From the NCBI GenBank assembly GCA_033763395.1, contig JANRKQ010000018.1, positions 1 through 64,000 of the forward strand: a stretch of DNA of 64,000 nt, given 5' to 3'. Under the pieces are notes generated by a model. It saw only the letters and a list, made by a program, of their open reading frames with translations. It was not told the origin of the DNA and searched no databases. The DNA is from Xiheimicrobium sp033763395 (GTDB lineage Bacteria; Myxococcota; Myxococcia; Myxococcales; Myxococcaceae). Made by a program: the position numbers and the translations under genes. Each line of letters starts with the position of its first letter. Position 1 is the first letter of the stretch. This document shows positions 43,363-51,676 of the stretch, in pieces.

Positions 43363-43619
43363 GGGGAGGGTTGCTGCGGGCCGCGGCGATCGTCGATCAG
43401 CTCGAGGCGAATCTTCTCGCCCTTCTTCTGGGCGGCGTGCTGCACGACGGTGCGGAGCGCGTTGATGGTGCGCCCGTCGCGGCCAATCACCTTGCCGACG
43501 TCATCGGGCGCGACCTTCAGTTCGTACAGCGCGTGGTCGGCCGCCGGAGTCACCGTCAGCTCGACCACGTCGGGCTTGTCCACGAGGGCCTTCGCCAGGA
43601 AGACGATGAGGTCCTTCAT
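43359..43619 (-). CDS. khpA: KH-domain RNA-binding protein KhpA
   Basis: 86 residues from ATG 43619. A single KH domain with the GKVIGRDGRTINALR loop (G-x-x-G signature) and MKDLIVFLAKALVDKPDVV N-terminus is the standard KhpA/YlqC form encoded between rpsP and rimM in many bacteria. It binds RNA together with KhpB in other species. Overlaps rimM by four bases. Confidence 0.94.
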   Translation of the reverse strand: MKDLIVFLAKALVDKPDVVELTVTPAADHALYELKVAPDDVGKVIGRDGRTINALRTVVQHAAQKKGEKIRLELIDDRRGPQQPSP

Positions 43620-43630
43620 GGAGTCGTTCT

Positions 43631-43888
43631 TCACGCCTTGGCGGCGGGGGCCTTCTTGGCCTTCTTGTACAGGTTGCCGACCGTCTCGGAGGGCTGCGCG
43701 CCCATCTTCGTCCAGTGGGCCCAACGGTCCTCGTTCACCGCGAACTTCGCCGGCGACTCGTTGGGGTCGTACATGCCGATGTTCTCGATGAAACGGCCAT
43801 CGCGGGGCATGCGCGAGTCAGCGGCAACGACGTGGTAATACGGGCGCTTCTTGGCACCAGCGCGGGCGAGACGGAGAACGACGGCCAT
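43631..43888 (-). CDS. rpsP: 30S ribosomal protein S16
   Basis: 85 residues from ATG 43888. MAVVLRLARAGAKKRPYYHVVAADSR with RDGRFIENIGMYDP is diagnostic of S16. A Lys/Ala-rich tail ends the protein. It is the first gene of the rpsP-khpA-rimM-trmD operon; AGGAG-like sequence lies upstream (GGAGCTTGTCCC before the ATG). Confidence 0.96.
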   Translation of the reverse strand: MAVVLRLARAGAKKRPYYHVVAADSRMPRDGRFIENIGMYDPNESPAKFAVNEDRWAHWTKMGAQPSETVGNLYKKAKKAPAAKA

Positions 43889-43961
43889 CGGGACAAGCTC
43901 CTGAAAAGACGTTGGGCTGGGTGCACTACACGGACTTGGTGGGGTGCGTCAAGCTGGCGAG

Positions 43962-46118
43962 TCACCAGCGGCCGTACTCGTCCTTCGGGAAGAGGTCGCG
44001 GTTGACGTCTCCGTCGGGCGGCGTGGCCGGGGCGGGCTCGGCGTACGCGCCCTCGAGGAACCGAGTGAGATCATCCCATTGGCGGTCTGGCAGGCCGGCG
44101 CGGCGGGTGGCGTGGAGGCGCTCGAGCAGGAGCGCCCGGTCGACGGTGAGGGGGGCTTCTCCGGCCAGGAAGAAGCTGTCGGCCGGGGTGATCTGCGGGC
44201 CCGCGATGCGCGCGACGTGGGGGAAGACGGCGGCGACGCTGCGCAGGGTGCGCTCGGTGGGGGCCCATTGGGCGAGCAGGCCGCCGGGCGCGAGGCGCGA
44301 CTTCACGAGCTCGTAGAACTCGACCGAGTAGAGGCTGCCGGAGTGCGAGGAGCGCACCAGCAGCGTGTCGGTGATGATGACGTCGTAGCGCTCGGTGGTG
44401 TCGACGAGGAACTTGCGGCCGTCGCGCACCTCGAAGCGGATGCGGGGGTCGCCGAAGAGAACGCGGACCTGTTCGAATCGATCGTCGAGCGCGCGGACGA
44501 GCGGGTACTCGCTGCCGCAGATCTCGACGGTGTCGACCTGCTGCACGCGGGGATCGGCGGCGAGGCCGAATGGGGTGGAGCCGGCGCCGAAGCCGATGAC
44601 GAGCACTTTCAGCGGCCGCGGGTGGAAAAGCGGCGGAACCCACCCGAGGCGCACGTGGAAGTCGTCGAAGGGCACGCCGTTCTGGATCTCGCCCGAGATG
44701 AAGAGCGTGTGGGTGCCGGGGGCCTTTTCGACGAGGGCGGTGACGCACGAGTGATCTTCTTCGGCGACGAAGCCCTGGCCGTCGGCGCCGTGGAGGAGCT
44801 GCCAGAAGCGCGTGGCGTCGGGGAGCGCGAGCATGAGCGCGGCGGCGGCGGCTGAGACTGCGAGCGGGCCGAGGAGGCGGCGGACGCCGGAGAGCTGGAG
44901 CGCGGCGACGAGGCCGAAGGTGGCCGAGGCTCCGGCGAAGAGGCGCAAGGTGGCGGGCGTGCCGAGATGCGCGAGGAGCACGAAGCCGGTGACGAGGGTG
45001 CCAGCGACGCAGCCCAGGGTGTTGGCGAAGAGGAGCGCGCCGGTCGAGCGCCCCACCCGCTCGAGCTTGTTCGACACCACGGCCTGAATGACGGCGAAGG
45101 ACACGCCCATGAGGAGCGTGGGCACGAGGAGCGTGGCGAGGGGAATCCACACGTTCCGCACGGGGATCCACTCGGGGTAGCCGAAGACGGCGATGGCGCG
45201 GGTGACGGCGACGGGGCCGACGAGCGCGGCGAGGCCGGTGGCGAGCTGGAGCCAGAGGAAGGTGCGCTCCGGCGAGGTGACGCGGCGGAGGAGCCTGGCG
45301 CCCAGCACCGAGCCCAGGCCGAGGCCGACGAGGTACACCGCGAGCAGGCGGCTGAAGGTGTACGTGTTCGAGCTCATCACCACGTTGAGGAGCCGGAACC
45401 AGACGACCTCGAGGCCGAGCGCGATGAAGCCGGTGAGGCCGTAGGCGACCAGCCAGCCCCAGGGGAGCCCTGCGCGCGTGGTGGCGGTTGGCGTCGACGG
45501 CGTGACGGGCGTGGCGGTGACGCGGGTCGAGAGCGCGAGCGCGGCGAGGCCGGCGAGGGCGTTGAGGGCGGCGGCTCCGAGGACGAGGGGCTCCAGGCCG
45601 GTGCGCGAGAGAATCCACGGGCCGGCGGTGGCGATGGCGCCGGTGGCGGCGCCGATGGTGTTGACGCCGTAGAGGCGGCCGAGGTCGGGCGCGATCGAGG
45701 CGTCGCGGACGAGCGCGCGGGACAACAACGGGAGCGTCGCGCCCATGAGGAAGGTGGGCAGGCAGAGGAGCGCGAAGTGGAAGGCGAAGGCGGCGGCGGT
45801 GGACTCGAGGTGCGGCGAGAGGGTCGGGTACCAGGTGTAGAGGAGGCTGGGGCTCAAGAGGCCGAAGAGGCCAATGACGAGCTCGGCGAGGCCGTAGGCG
45901 CGCACGGCGCCGCGGGGGGTGAGGCGGTCGGCCAGGGTGCCGCCGGCGAGGTTCCCGAGGCCGAGGCCGGCCATGAAGGCGGCGACGACGACGGTGACCG
46001 AGAAGAGGTCCATGCCGGCGTGGAGCGAGAGCAGCCGCTGCCACAGGGCCTGGTAGAGGAGCGCCGAGGCGCCGCTGCCGAAGAAGACGGCGAAGAGGAA
46101 GGGCCGGAGCCACCGCAC
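43962..46118 (-). CDS. Fused MFS-like membrane / spermidine synthase-like protein
   Basis: 718 residues from GTG 46118; TTG 46169 would add 17 residues. About 13 hydrophobic helices (1-470) are MFS-like (SVTVVVAAFMAGLGLGNLAGGTLADR; GASALLYQALWQRLL). The C-terminal 230 residues are a spermidine-synthase-type SAM-fold domain: VLVIGFGAGSTPFGLAADPRVQQVDTVEI, DGRKFLVDTTERYDVIITD and the FYELVKSRLAPGGLLAQW tail. Such fusions are common in myxobacteria and planctomycetes; actual aminopropyl transfer has not been shown for most. The Asp acidic pair of true SpeE (DGxxQ) is not evident. Confidence 0.86.
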   Translation of the reverse strand: MRWLRPFLFAVFFGSGASALLYQALWQRLLSLHAGMDLFSVTVVVAAFMAGLGLGNLAGGTLADRLTPRGAVRAYGLAELVIGLFGLLSPSLLYTWYPTLSPHLESTAAAFAFHFALLCLPTFLMGATLPLLSRALVRDASIAPDLGRLYGVNTIGAATGAIATAGPWILSRTGLEPLVLGAAALNALAGLAALALSTRVTATPVTPSTPTATTRAGLPWGWLVAYGLTGFIALGLEVVWFRLLNVVMSSNTYTFSRLLAVYLVGLGLGSVLGARLLRRVTSPERTFLWLQLATGLAALVGPVAVTRAIAVFGYPEWIPVRNVWIPLATLLVPTLLMGVSFAVIQAVVSNKLERVGRSTGALLFANTLGCVAGTLVTGFVLLAHLGTPATLRLFAGASATFGLVAALQLSGVRRLLGPLAVSAAAAALMLALPDATRFWQLLHGADGQGFVAEEDHSCVTALVEKAPGTHTLFISGEIQNGVPFDDFHVRLGWVPPLFHPRPLKVLVIGFGAGSTPFGLAADPRVQQVDTVEICGSEYPLVRALDDRFEQVRVLFGDPRIRFEVRDGRKFLVDTTERYDVIITDTLLVRSSHSGSLYSVEFYELVKSRLAPGGLLAQWAPTERTLRSVAAVFPHVARIAGPQITPADSFFLAGEAPLTVDRALLLERLHATRRAGLPDRQWDDLTRFLEGAYAEPAPATPPDGDVNRDLFPKDEYGRW

Positions 46119-46239
46119 GGCCGGCGCGTCTAGGCGGCGCGCGGAGGCGAGTCGACGTTCTTGCAACAAGGCGCTTGACGGGCCGTCAGACGCTGGGTAT
46201 TCCGCGCGTCCACTTCACGGCTGCACCGAAGTGACACAT

Positions 46240-46314
46240 GCGGGAATAGCTCAGCGGTAGAGCATCGCCTTGCCAAGGCGGGGGTCGAGGGTTCAAATCC
46301 CTTTTCCCGCTCCA
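46240..46314 (+). tRNA. tRNA-Gly (GCC)
   Basis: A full cloverleaf can be drawn: acceptor GCGGGAA/TTCCCGC, D-arm GCTC-AGCGGTA-GAGC, anticodon arm TCGCC-TTGCCAA-GGCGG with anticodon GCC, T-arm GAGGG-TTCAAAT-CCCTT, discriminator T and encoded CCA (46312-46314). It is followed by a terminator. Confidence 0.97.
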
Positions 46315-46326
46315 TGAAGTGAACGG

Positions 46327-46357
46327 AAGCCCTCGGGAAACCGGGGGCTTTCGTGTT
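46327..46357 (+). terminator. Terminator after tRNA-Gly
   Basis: AAGCCCTCGG pairs with CCGGGGGCTT around a GAAA loop, followed by TCGTGTTT. A near copy of this region occurs at about 46652-46686. Confidence 0.7.
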
Positions 46358-46364
46358 TCTGGGG
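46331..46364. repeat. Terminator-region direct repeat, copy 1
   Basis: The segment around CGGGAAACCGGGGGCTTTCGT is repeated as CGGGAAACCAGGGGCCTTCGT at about 46652-46686, in the same orientation, flanking the hsdR-like remnant. About 28 of 34 positions agree by eye. Confidence 0.5.
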
Positions 46365-46419
46365 TTTCATCACCGAGGTCATCGCGTTCGTCCTTGGCAT
46401 GTCGGCGCTCCCCGGCGAC

Positions 46420-46602
46420 GCGAGGCAGGCCCAGGTTCGCGGCCGTGAGCTGCGCCAGCGTCTCGGCGAATTGCCGCAGCTTGATGACCGAGGTGACCGG
46501 ATCGTCCGCGAAGTAGCGCTCCGCGAGCGCGCCGAGCGAGACCAGCAGCGGGTCGTGGACGGAGAGAAACTCGAAGTTGGCTGAACGTGGTGCCCCACCC
46601 AT
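46420..46602 (-). pseudogene. Truncated type I restriction R-subunit remnant
   Basis: From ATG 46602 the translation begins MGGAPRSANFEFLSVHDPLL and continues to LRQFAETLAQLTAANLGLP. This is the N-terminal pattern of HsdR-type proteins with a DUF4145-like start (NFEFLxxHDPxxxxLAxxAERxFxxDPxTxxxKLRQxxExLAQ). Homology stops after about 60 residues; the frame then reads through the terminator and tRNA-Gly. No nuclease or helicase domain, and no hsdM or hsdS, is present. Confidence 0.55.
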
Positions 46603-46730
46603 CTGGCCGCAGCGTATCGCCAACGACCTGGGTGGCGCACCTTCCGGCCTGCGTCGGGAAACCAGGGGCCTTCGTCTCTCTCGGGGCGCCGCCTTGGCGA
46701 CGACGTTGGAAGAGGTCTAGATTCCGACCC

Positions 46731-47060
46731 ATGGATAGGTCCGAAAACAGCTCCAAGCTCAGTCTTCATGTCGCTGAGGACATCGTCCCGATCGGCGAGT
46801 TCAAGGCGCACTTGTCGGAGAAGATTCGTTCACTCAAGGGCCGGCGCCGACCGCTCGTCGTCACCCAGAACGGCAAGGCCGCGGCGGTGATGTTGTCGCC
46901 CGAAGACTTCGACCGACTCACCACGCAGGCGCGCTTCGTCGCAGCCATTCGGGAGGGGACGAGCGACCTCGAGGCAGGTCGCGTGGTGAGCGACGAAGAA
47001 CTCGGCGGGCGCCTCGACGCGCGCTTCGGCCCGGTTCAACGGCGCTCGAAGAGAACATGA
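46731..47060 (+). CDS. Antitoxin, Phd/YefM-like
   Basis: 109 residues from ATG 46731. IVPIGEFKAHLSEKIRSLKGRRRPLVVTQNGKAAAVMLSPEDFDRL is the Phd/YefM dimer and DNA-binding fold; the C-terminal part (SDLEAGRVVSDEELGGRLDARFG) is the toxin-binding tail. It would neutralise the downstream ParE-like toxin and repress its own promoter. The start overlaps nothing upstream; the stop overlaps the toxin start (ATGA). Confidence 0.87.
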   Translation: MDRSENSSKLSLHVAEDIVPIGEFKAHLSEKIRSLKGRRRPLVVTQNGKAAAVMLSPEDFDRLTTQARFVAAIREGTSDLEAGRVVSDEELGGRLDARFGPVQRRSKRT

Positions 47061-47347
47061 AACTCCGATGGACCGAGCGCGCTGCGAACGACCTCGTCGG
47101 CATCGGCGAGTACATCGCGCGCGACGACCCCAAAGCGGCTCGCGCGTGGGTCGAGAAACTCAGGCAACGGGCCGTGAGGGCCTCGAAGGCTCCGGGCACT
47201 GGTCGAGTCGTGCCCGAGCTCGCGCGCGACGACGTGCGTGAGGTGTTCGTCCGCAGTTACCGCATCGTCTACCGGGTCGTGAACAAGGGCATCGTGATGC
47301 TCACCGTGTTCGAGGGGCACCACCTGCTGGGCGACCTCGAGGACTGA
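47057..47347 (+). CDS. Toxin, ParE/RelE superfamily
   Basis: 96 residues from ATG 47057, translationally coupled to the antitoxin. MKLRWTERAANDLVGIGEYIARDDPKAA, RAPGTGR-like APGTGRVVPEL and REVFVRSYRIVYRVV...VFEGHHLLG fit the ParE family, where ParE toxins inhibit gyrase and RelE cuts mRNA on ribosomes. The lack of RelE-type catalytic Arg/Lys placement cannot be judged by eye, so ParE is favoured on overall pattern. Confidence 0.87.
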   Translation: MKLRWTERAANDLVGIGEYIARDDPKAARAWVEKLRQRAVRASKAPGTGRVVPELARDDVREVFVRSYRIVYRVVNKGIVMLTVFEGHHLLGDLED

Positions 47348-47452
47348 CCCGGCAACAGCTCACCGCCCCTCTTCCGCTCGGCGAGGATCCGGAACCCGGG
47401 TTGGTGAGTCAGCACCGTCGTCGATCGCCGAGCCTGCCCGTGCCCAAAGATG

Positions 47453-47496
47453 AAGGCCCTGACTCTGTTGGCTTTCGCCTCGAGAATCAGGGCCTT
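47453..47496 (-). terminator. Hairpin downstream of tRNA-Pro
   Basis: AAGGCCCTGA (47453-47462) and TCAGGGCCTT (47487-47496) form a perfect ten-base inverted repeat with a 24-base loop, starting a few bases after the 3' end of tRNA-Pro on the minus strand. Confidence 0.5.
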
Positions 47497-47500
47497 CCAA

Positions 47501-47577
<77 letters not shown>

Positions 47578-47668
47578 GAAACGACAGGGTGACTTCCGGT
47601 GAGACGCCGGGCCTTCTGCCAGCCTGACCGCGACGGGTCAAGCAAGCATCGACGCCCCGGCCGAAATC

Positions 47669-48028
47669 TCACTCGTCGTCATCGTCCTCGTCGAGCGCTG
47701 CGTTCGGGTTGTCGTCGAGATCCTCGGCCGAGATCTCTCCCTCAGGCACGAAGCCGTCGTTCAAATCGGCCTTGAGGCCCGTCGACGGAACGAACACCAC
47801 CACGCGCCGCGCGGTGATCTCAATCGGCTGGCCCGACTGCGGGTTCCGCCCCGGGCGCGAGCGCTTGTAACGCGGCTGGAAGATGCCGAAGCCGACGATC
47901 TTCACCTTGTCGCCCCGCTCGAGCGTCTCTTTGACTGTGTCGAAGACCATCTCGACCAGCTCCGCCGAGTCCTTCTTCGAGAAGCCCACCTTGTCGTAGA
48001 CGCTCTCGATGATGTCAGCCTTGGTCAT
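47669..48028 (-). CDS. ihfA: Integration host factor alpha-type HU/IHF protein
   Basis: 119 residues from ATG 48028. MTKADIIESVYDKVGFSKKDSAELVE and KIVGFGIFQPRYKRSRPGRNPQSGQPIEI give the HU/IHF dimer and the DNA-bending arm with GRNPQ-x-G. The location after pheT is the standard place for ihfA. An acidic C-terminal tail (LDDNPNAALDEDDDDE) of about 25 residues extends beyond the usual protein and may tune DNA binding. Confidence 0.94.
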   Translation of the reverse strand: MTKADIIESVYDKVGFSKKDSAELVEMVFDTVKETLERGDKVKIVGFGIFQPRYKRSRPGRNPQSGQPIEITARRVVVFVPSTGLKADLNDGFVPEGEISAEDLDDNPNAALDEDDDDE

Positions 48029-48162
48029 GACCGAAAGCGTACCCCTCGCGAAAGGGGTGTCAACATACGGACATTGCTGGGCTTTTTCGACGCACTCCGC
48101 CAAGCCTCCAGAACCGCTCGGCGCCCTTGAGAATCAAGACCTTAGCGCGGCGTGAGGGCGCG

Positions 48163-50574
48163 TCAGGTGCGGAGGGCGCCTCCGAGGCGGCGCGTCACCT
48201 CGGCGACGATCTTCGTGTGCGCCTCGGTCACCTCGGCGTCGGTGAGGGTGCGCTCGGGCGAGCGGTAGCGCAGGCCGAAGGCCAGGTTCTTGCGCCCGGT
48301 GCCCACCTGGTGGCCCGCGTACACGTCGAACACCTGGGCGTCCTCGACGAGCGGCTGCCCCACCTCGAGGATCACCTTCCGCACCGCCTCGCTCTGCATC
48401 TCGGCCGGCACCACCACCGCGAGATCGCGCCGCACCACCGGGAACTTCGACAGTGGCTTCGCCTGCGGCACCAGCACCGCGGCCTCCTGGAGCTTCTCGA
48501 CGTCGAGCTGGAACAGCACCACCCCCGCCGGCGCGTCGAGCCGCTTCGCCACCTTCGGGTGCAGCTCGCCCAGCGTGCCCAGCACCACCGCGCCCTTGCG
48601 CACGAGCGTCGCCGAGCGCGGGTGGTACCACGGCGACTCGAACGACTCGGACGTCACGCCCTCGAGGTGGAGCGAGCGCAGCACCGCCTCGACCGTGGCC
48701 TTCGCGTCGAAGTAGTCGCCCTCGGCCTCCTTCGCCGTCCACGTGCGCGCGCCGTGGCGCAGGCCCCAGACGACGCCCGCCACCTCGAGGGTCTCCTTCG
48801 CCACCGGCACCGTGCCCTGCCCGCCTGACCGCTCGGGCCGGTAGGAGCGTGCCCACTCGTAGAAGCGCACGCCCTCGGCCTGGTGCCGCGCCGCGCGGAT
48901 CACATTCTGCACGAGCGACGGAAACAGCGTCGTGCGCATCACCGACTGCTCGACCGACAGCGGGTTCGACACCGCGATCGCCTCGGCGCCAGCCTCGAAG
49001 GCCGCGAGCTCGGCCGGCGCCACGAACGAGTAGTTCACCACCTCGTCGACGCCCTGCCCTGCCAGCGCCGCGCGGATGAGGCGCTCCACCCGGTGCGAGG
49101 GGCGCTCGGGCTCCAGCTCCGACAGCCCCCGCGGCAACGCCTCGGGGATCGCGTCGAACCCACGCACGCGGGCGATCTCTTCAATCAAGTCCTCTTCGAT
49201 CGACACGTCGACGCGCACGGACGGCACCTCGAAGGTCGCCTGCCCGTCGTCCCCCGACAGCTTCTTGAAGCCGAGGCTCGCGAGGATCCGCTGACAGTCC
49301 GCCGCGGGCACCGTCACGCCCAGCAGGTCGGCCACCTTCTGCGTGCGCAGCGTCACCTGGCGCGGGGCCTTCGGCGTGGGGAACGCGTCGACCCGGCCCT
49401 TCAGCACCGTGCCTCCCCCCAGCTCGGCGATCAGCGCCGCGGCGCGATCGATCACCTCGGGCACCACGTGCAGATCAGTACCCCGCTCGAACCGGTGCGA
49501 CGACTCGGTGTGGAGCCCATGCCGCTTCGACGACCGCCGCACCGTGGTGGGCTGGAACGTCGCGCACTCGAGCAGCACCCGCGTCGTCTTCTCGGTCACC
49601 TCGCTCGACGCACCGCCCATCACGCCCGCCAGCACCAGCGGCGCGCCCGCGTCACAGATGAGCAGATCGTCGGCGTGGAGCTCGCGCTCCTTGCCATCGA
49701 GGGTGGTGAGCCGCTCGCCGCCCTTCGCCCGGCGCACGACGATCGACGCCCCGCCGATGCGATCGAGATCGAACGCGTGCAGCGGCTGGCCGTACTCGAG
49801 CAACACGTAGTTCGTGATGTCGACGAGGTTGTTGATGCCGCGCATGCCCGCGGCCTTGAGCCGGTCCTGCATCCACTGCGGAGAGGGCTTCACCGTCACG
49901 CCCTCGATCACCCGCGCCGCGTACCGCCAGCAGCGCTCGGGGTCCTCGATGCGCACGTCGATCTTCGTCTTCGCCTCGGTGCCCGACTCGTTCAGCGTCA
50001 CCGCGGGCTTCTTCAGCGGCACGTTGAACAGCGTGGCGACCTCGCGCGCGATGCCCAGGTGCGACAGCGCGTCGGCGCGGTTCGGCGTCACGTTCACGGT
50101 GAAGACCACGTCGTCGAGCCCGAGCGCCTGGGCGATCGGCTGCCCCACCTTCGCAGCGGCATCGAGGATCAGCAGGCCCGAGCTCTCCTCTGACAGGCCG
50201 AGCTCCTTCGCGCTGCAGAGCATGCCCGAGCTGTCCACGCCGCGGAGCGCCGCCTGCTTGATCTCCACGCCGTTCGGCAGCCGGGTGCCCACCGTGGCGA
50301 GCGGCACCTTGTCGCCGACCTGGTAGTTCTTCGCGCCGCACACGACCTGCAGCGGCGCTCCGGCCCCCCGGTCGATCTTCGTCACCGACAGCTTGTCGGC
50401 GTTCGGGTGCTTCTCGCTGGCGACGATCTGCGCCACCACCACGCCCTCGAGCGCCTCACCTGGCCGCTCGATGCCCTCGATCTCGAGGCCGGCCATGGTG
50501 AGCCGGCGGGCGAGCTCGTCGACCGACTGCGGCAGCTGCACGTACTCCGACAACCACTTCAAAGAGATGCGCAT
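48163..50574 (-). CDS. pheT: Phenylalanyl-tRNA synthetase beta subunit
   Basis: 803 residues from ATG 50574. MRISLKWLSEYVQLP, the tRNA-binding domain (about 40-150) with VVCGAKNY, the B3/B4 editing region (RANDALSHLGIARE-like RADALSHLGIAREVATLFNVP), B5 domain and the C-terminal anticodon-binding ferredoxin domain (SKFPVVRRDLAVVV) are all present. Full length. It partners PheS and directly follows it (21 bp). Confidence 0.97.
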   Translation of the reverse strand: MRISLKWLSEYVQLPQSVDELARRLTMAGLEIEGIERPGEALEGVVVAQIVASEKHPNADKLSVTKIDRGAGAPLQVVCGAKNYQVGDKVPLATVGTRLPNGVEIKQAALRGVDSSGMLCSAKELGLSEESSGLLILDAAAKVGQPIAQALGLDDVVFTVNVTPNRADALSHLGIAREVATLFNVPLKKPAVTLNESGTEAKTKIDVRIEDPERCWRYAARVIEGVTVKPSPQWMQDRLKAAGMRGINNLVDITNYVLLEYGQPLHAFDLDRIGGASIVVRRAKGGERLTTLDGKERELHADDLLICDAGAPLVLAGVMGGASSEVTEKTTRVLLECATFQPTTVRRSSKRHGLHTESSHRFERGTDLHVVPEVIDRAAALIAELGGGTVLKGRVDAFPTPKAPRQVTLRTQKVADLLGVTVPAADCQRILASLGFKKLSGDDGQATFEVPSVRVDVSIEEDLIEEIARVRGFDAIPEALPRGLSELEPERPSHRVERLIRAALAGQGVDEVVNYSFVAPAELAAFEAGAEAIAVSNPLSVEQSVMRTTLFPSLVQNVIRAARHQAEGVRFYEWARSYRPERSGGQGTVPVAKETLEVAGVVWGLRHGARTWTAKEAEGDYFDAKATVEAVLRSLHLEGVTSESFESPWYHPRSATLVRKGAVVLGTLGELHPKVAKRLDAPAGVVLFQLDVEKLQEAAVLVPQAKPLSKFPVVRRDLAVVVPAEMQSEAVRKVILEVGQPLVEDAQVFDVYAGHQVGTGRKNLAFGLRYRSPERTLTDAEVTEAHTKIVAEVTRRLGGALRT

Positions 50575-50595
50575 GAAGATCTTTCGAACAGAGGG

Positions 50596-51648
50596 TCAGA
50601 ACTGCGCCAGGAAGCGCGCGTCGTTCTCGAACATGGTGCGCAGATCGTCGATGCCGTACCGGAGCATCGCGAGCCGCTCGACGCCCATGCCGAAGGCGAA
50701 GCCGGTCACCTTCGAGGCGTCGTAACCGGCGTGCTTGAAGACGTTCGGGTGCACCATGCCGCTGCCGAGCACCTCGAGCCAGCCGGTGTGCTTGCAGACG
50801 CGGCAGCCCTTGCCGCCACAGAAGACGCAGCTGACGTCGACCTCGGCGGACGGCTCGGTGAAGGGGAAGAAGCTGGGGCGGAAGCGCGTCTTCGTCGAGG
50901 CGCCGAAGAAGGCCCGCGCGAAGGCCGCGAGCGTGCCTTTCAGCTCGGCGAACGTCACCGTCTCGTCGACGAGCAGCCCCTCGACCTGGTGGAACATGGG
51001 CGTGTGCGTTTGATCGCTGTCCTTGCGGTACACACGGCCCGGCATCACCCCGCGCACCGGCGGCTTGTGCGCGAGCATCGTGCGGATCTGCACGGGCGAG
51101 GTGTGCGTGCGCAGCACCACCGGGCCGACGCCCTTCGGCAGCCAGCCGGCCTCGACGTAGAACGTGTCCTGCATGTCGCGCGCGGGGTGATCCGCCGGCA
51201 CGTTGAGCGCCTCGAAGTTGTACCAGTCGAGCTCGATCTCGGGCCCGCTGTAGACCTCGAAGCCCAGCCGCGAAAAGACGCCCACGATGTCTTCGAGCGT
51301 CTGCGACACCGGGTGCCGCCGCCCGAACGCCACCGCGCGGCCGGGCAAGGTGACGTCGAGCTTCGGGCCCTTCAGCTCCTCGTCGAGCGCCGCCTCTTCG
51401 AGCCGCGTCTGGGCAGCGGAGAGCAGCCCCTCGAGCTCCCCCTTCACGGTGTTGGCGACTTCGCCGATGGCCTTGCGCTCCTCGGGCGGCAGCTTGCCCA
51501 TAGAGCCCAACACCGCCGACAGCTCGCCCTTCTTGCCGAGAAAGCGGCCCTTGAGCGCCTCGAGCTGCTGCGCCGTCTGCGCGGCGGCGATCTCGGAGCG
51601 GGCCGTCTCGGACAAGGCCTTCAAACGATCGTGCATGGCGCCGGGCAT
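50596..51648 (-). CDS. pheS: Phenylalanyl-tRNA synthetase alpha subunit
   Basis: 350 residues from ATG 51648 (ATG 51636 also possible). An N-terminal coiled coil is followed by the class II core: motif 2 region PVRGVMPGRVYRKDSDQTHTPMFHQVEG and motif 3 FAFGMGVERLAMLRYGI. An insertion with Cys pairs, SCVFCGGKGCRVCKHTGW, looks like a zinc knuckle, as in several deltaproteobacterial PheS proteins. Confidence 0.97.
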   Translation of the reverse strand: MPGAMHDRLKALSETARSEIAAAQTAQQLEALKGRFLGKKGELSAVLGSMGKLPPEERKAIGEVANTVKGELEGLLSAAQTRLEEAALDEELKGPKLDVTLPGRAVAFGRRHPVSQTLEDIVGVFSRLGFEVYSGPEIELDWYNFEALNVPADHPARDMQDTFYVEAGWLPKGVGPVVLRTHTSPVQIRTMLAHKPPVRGVMPGRVYRKDSDQTHTPMFHQVEGLLVDETVTFAELKGTLAAFARAFFGASTKTRFRPSFFPFTEPSAEVDVSCVFCGGKGCRVCKHTGWLEVLGSGMVHPNVFKHAGYDASKVTGFAFGMGVERLAMLRYGIDDLRTMFENDARFLAQF

Positions 51649-51676
51649 TACCCGAAATGACGCAGCGCCGAAACGG

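Noticed and set aside
46186..46419. Reading the hsdR-like frame through tRNA-Gly as a real protein
   Set aside because: The sequence after about residue 60 is translation of spacer, terminator and tRNA, a known artefact; no homology beyond the N-terminal part.
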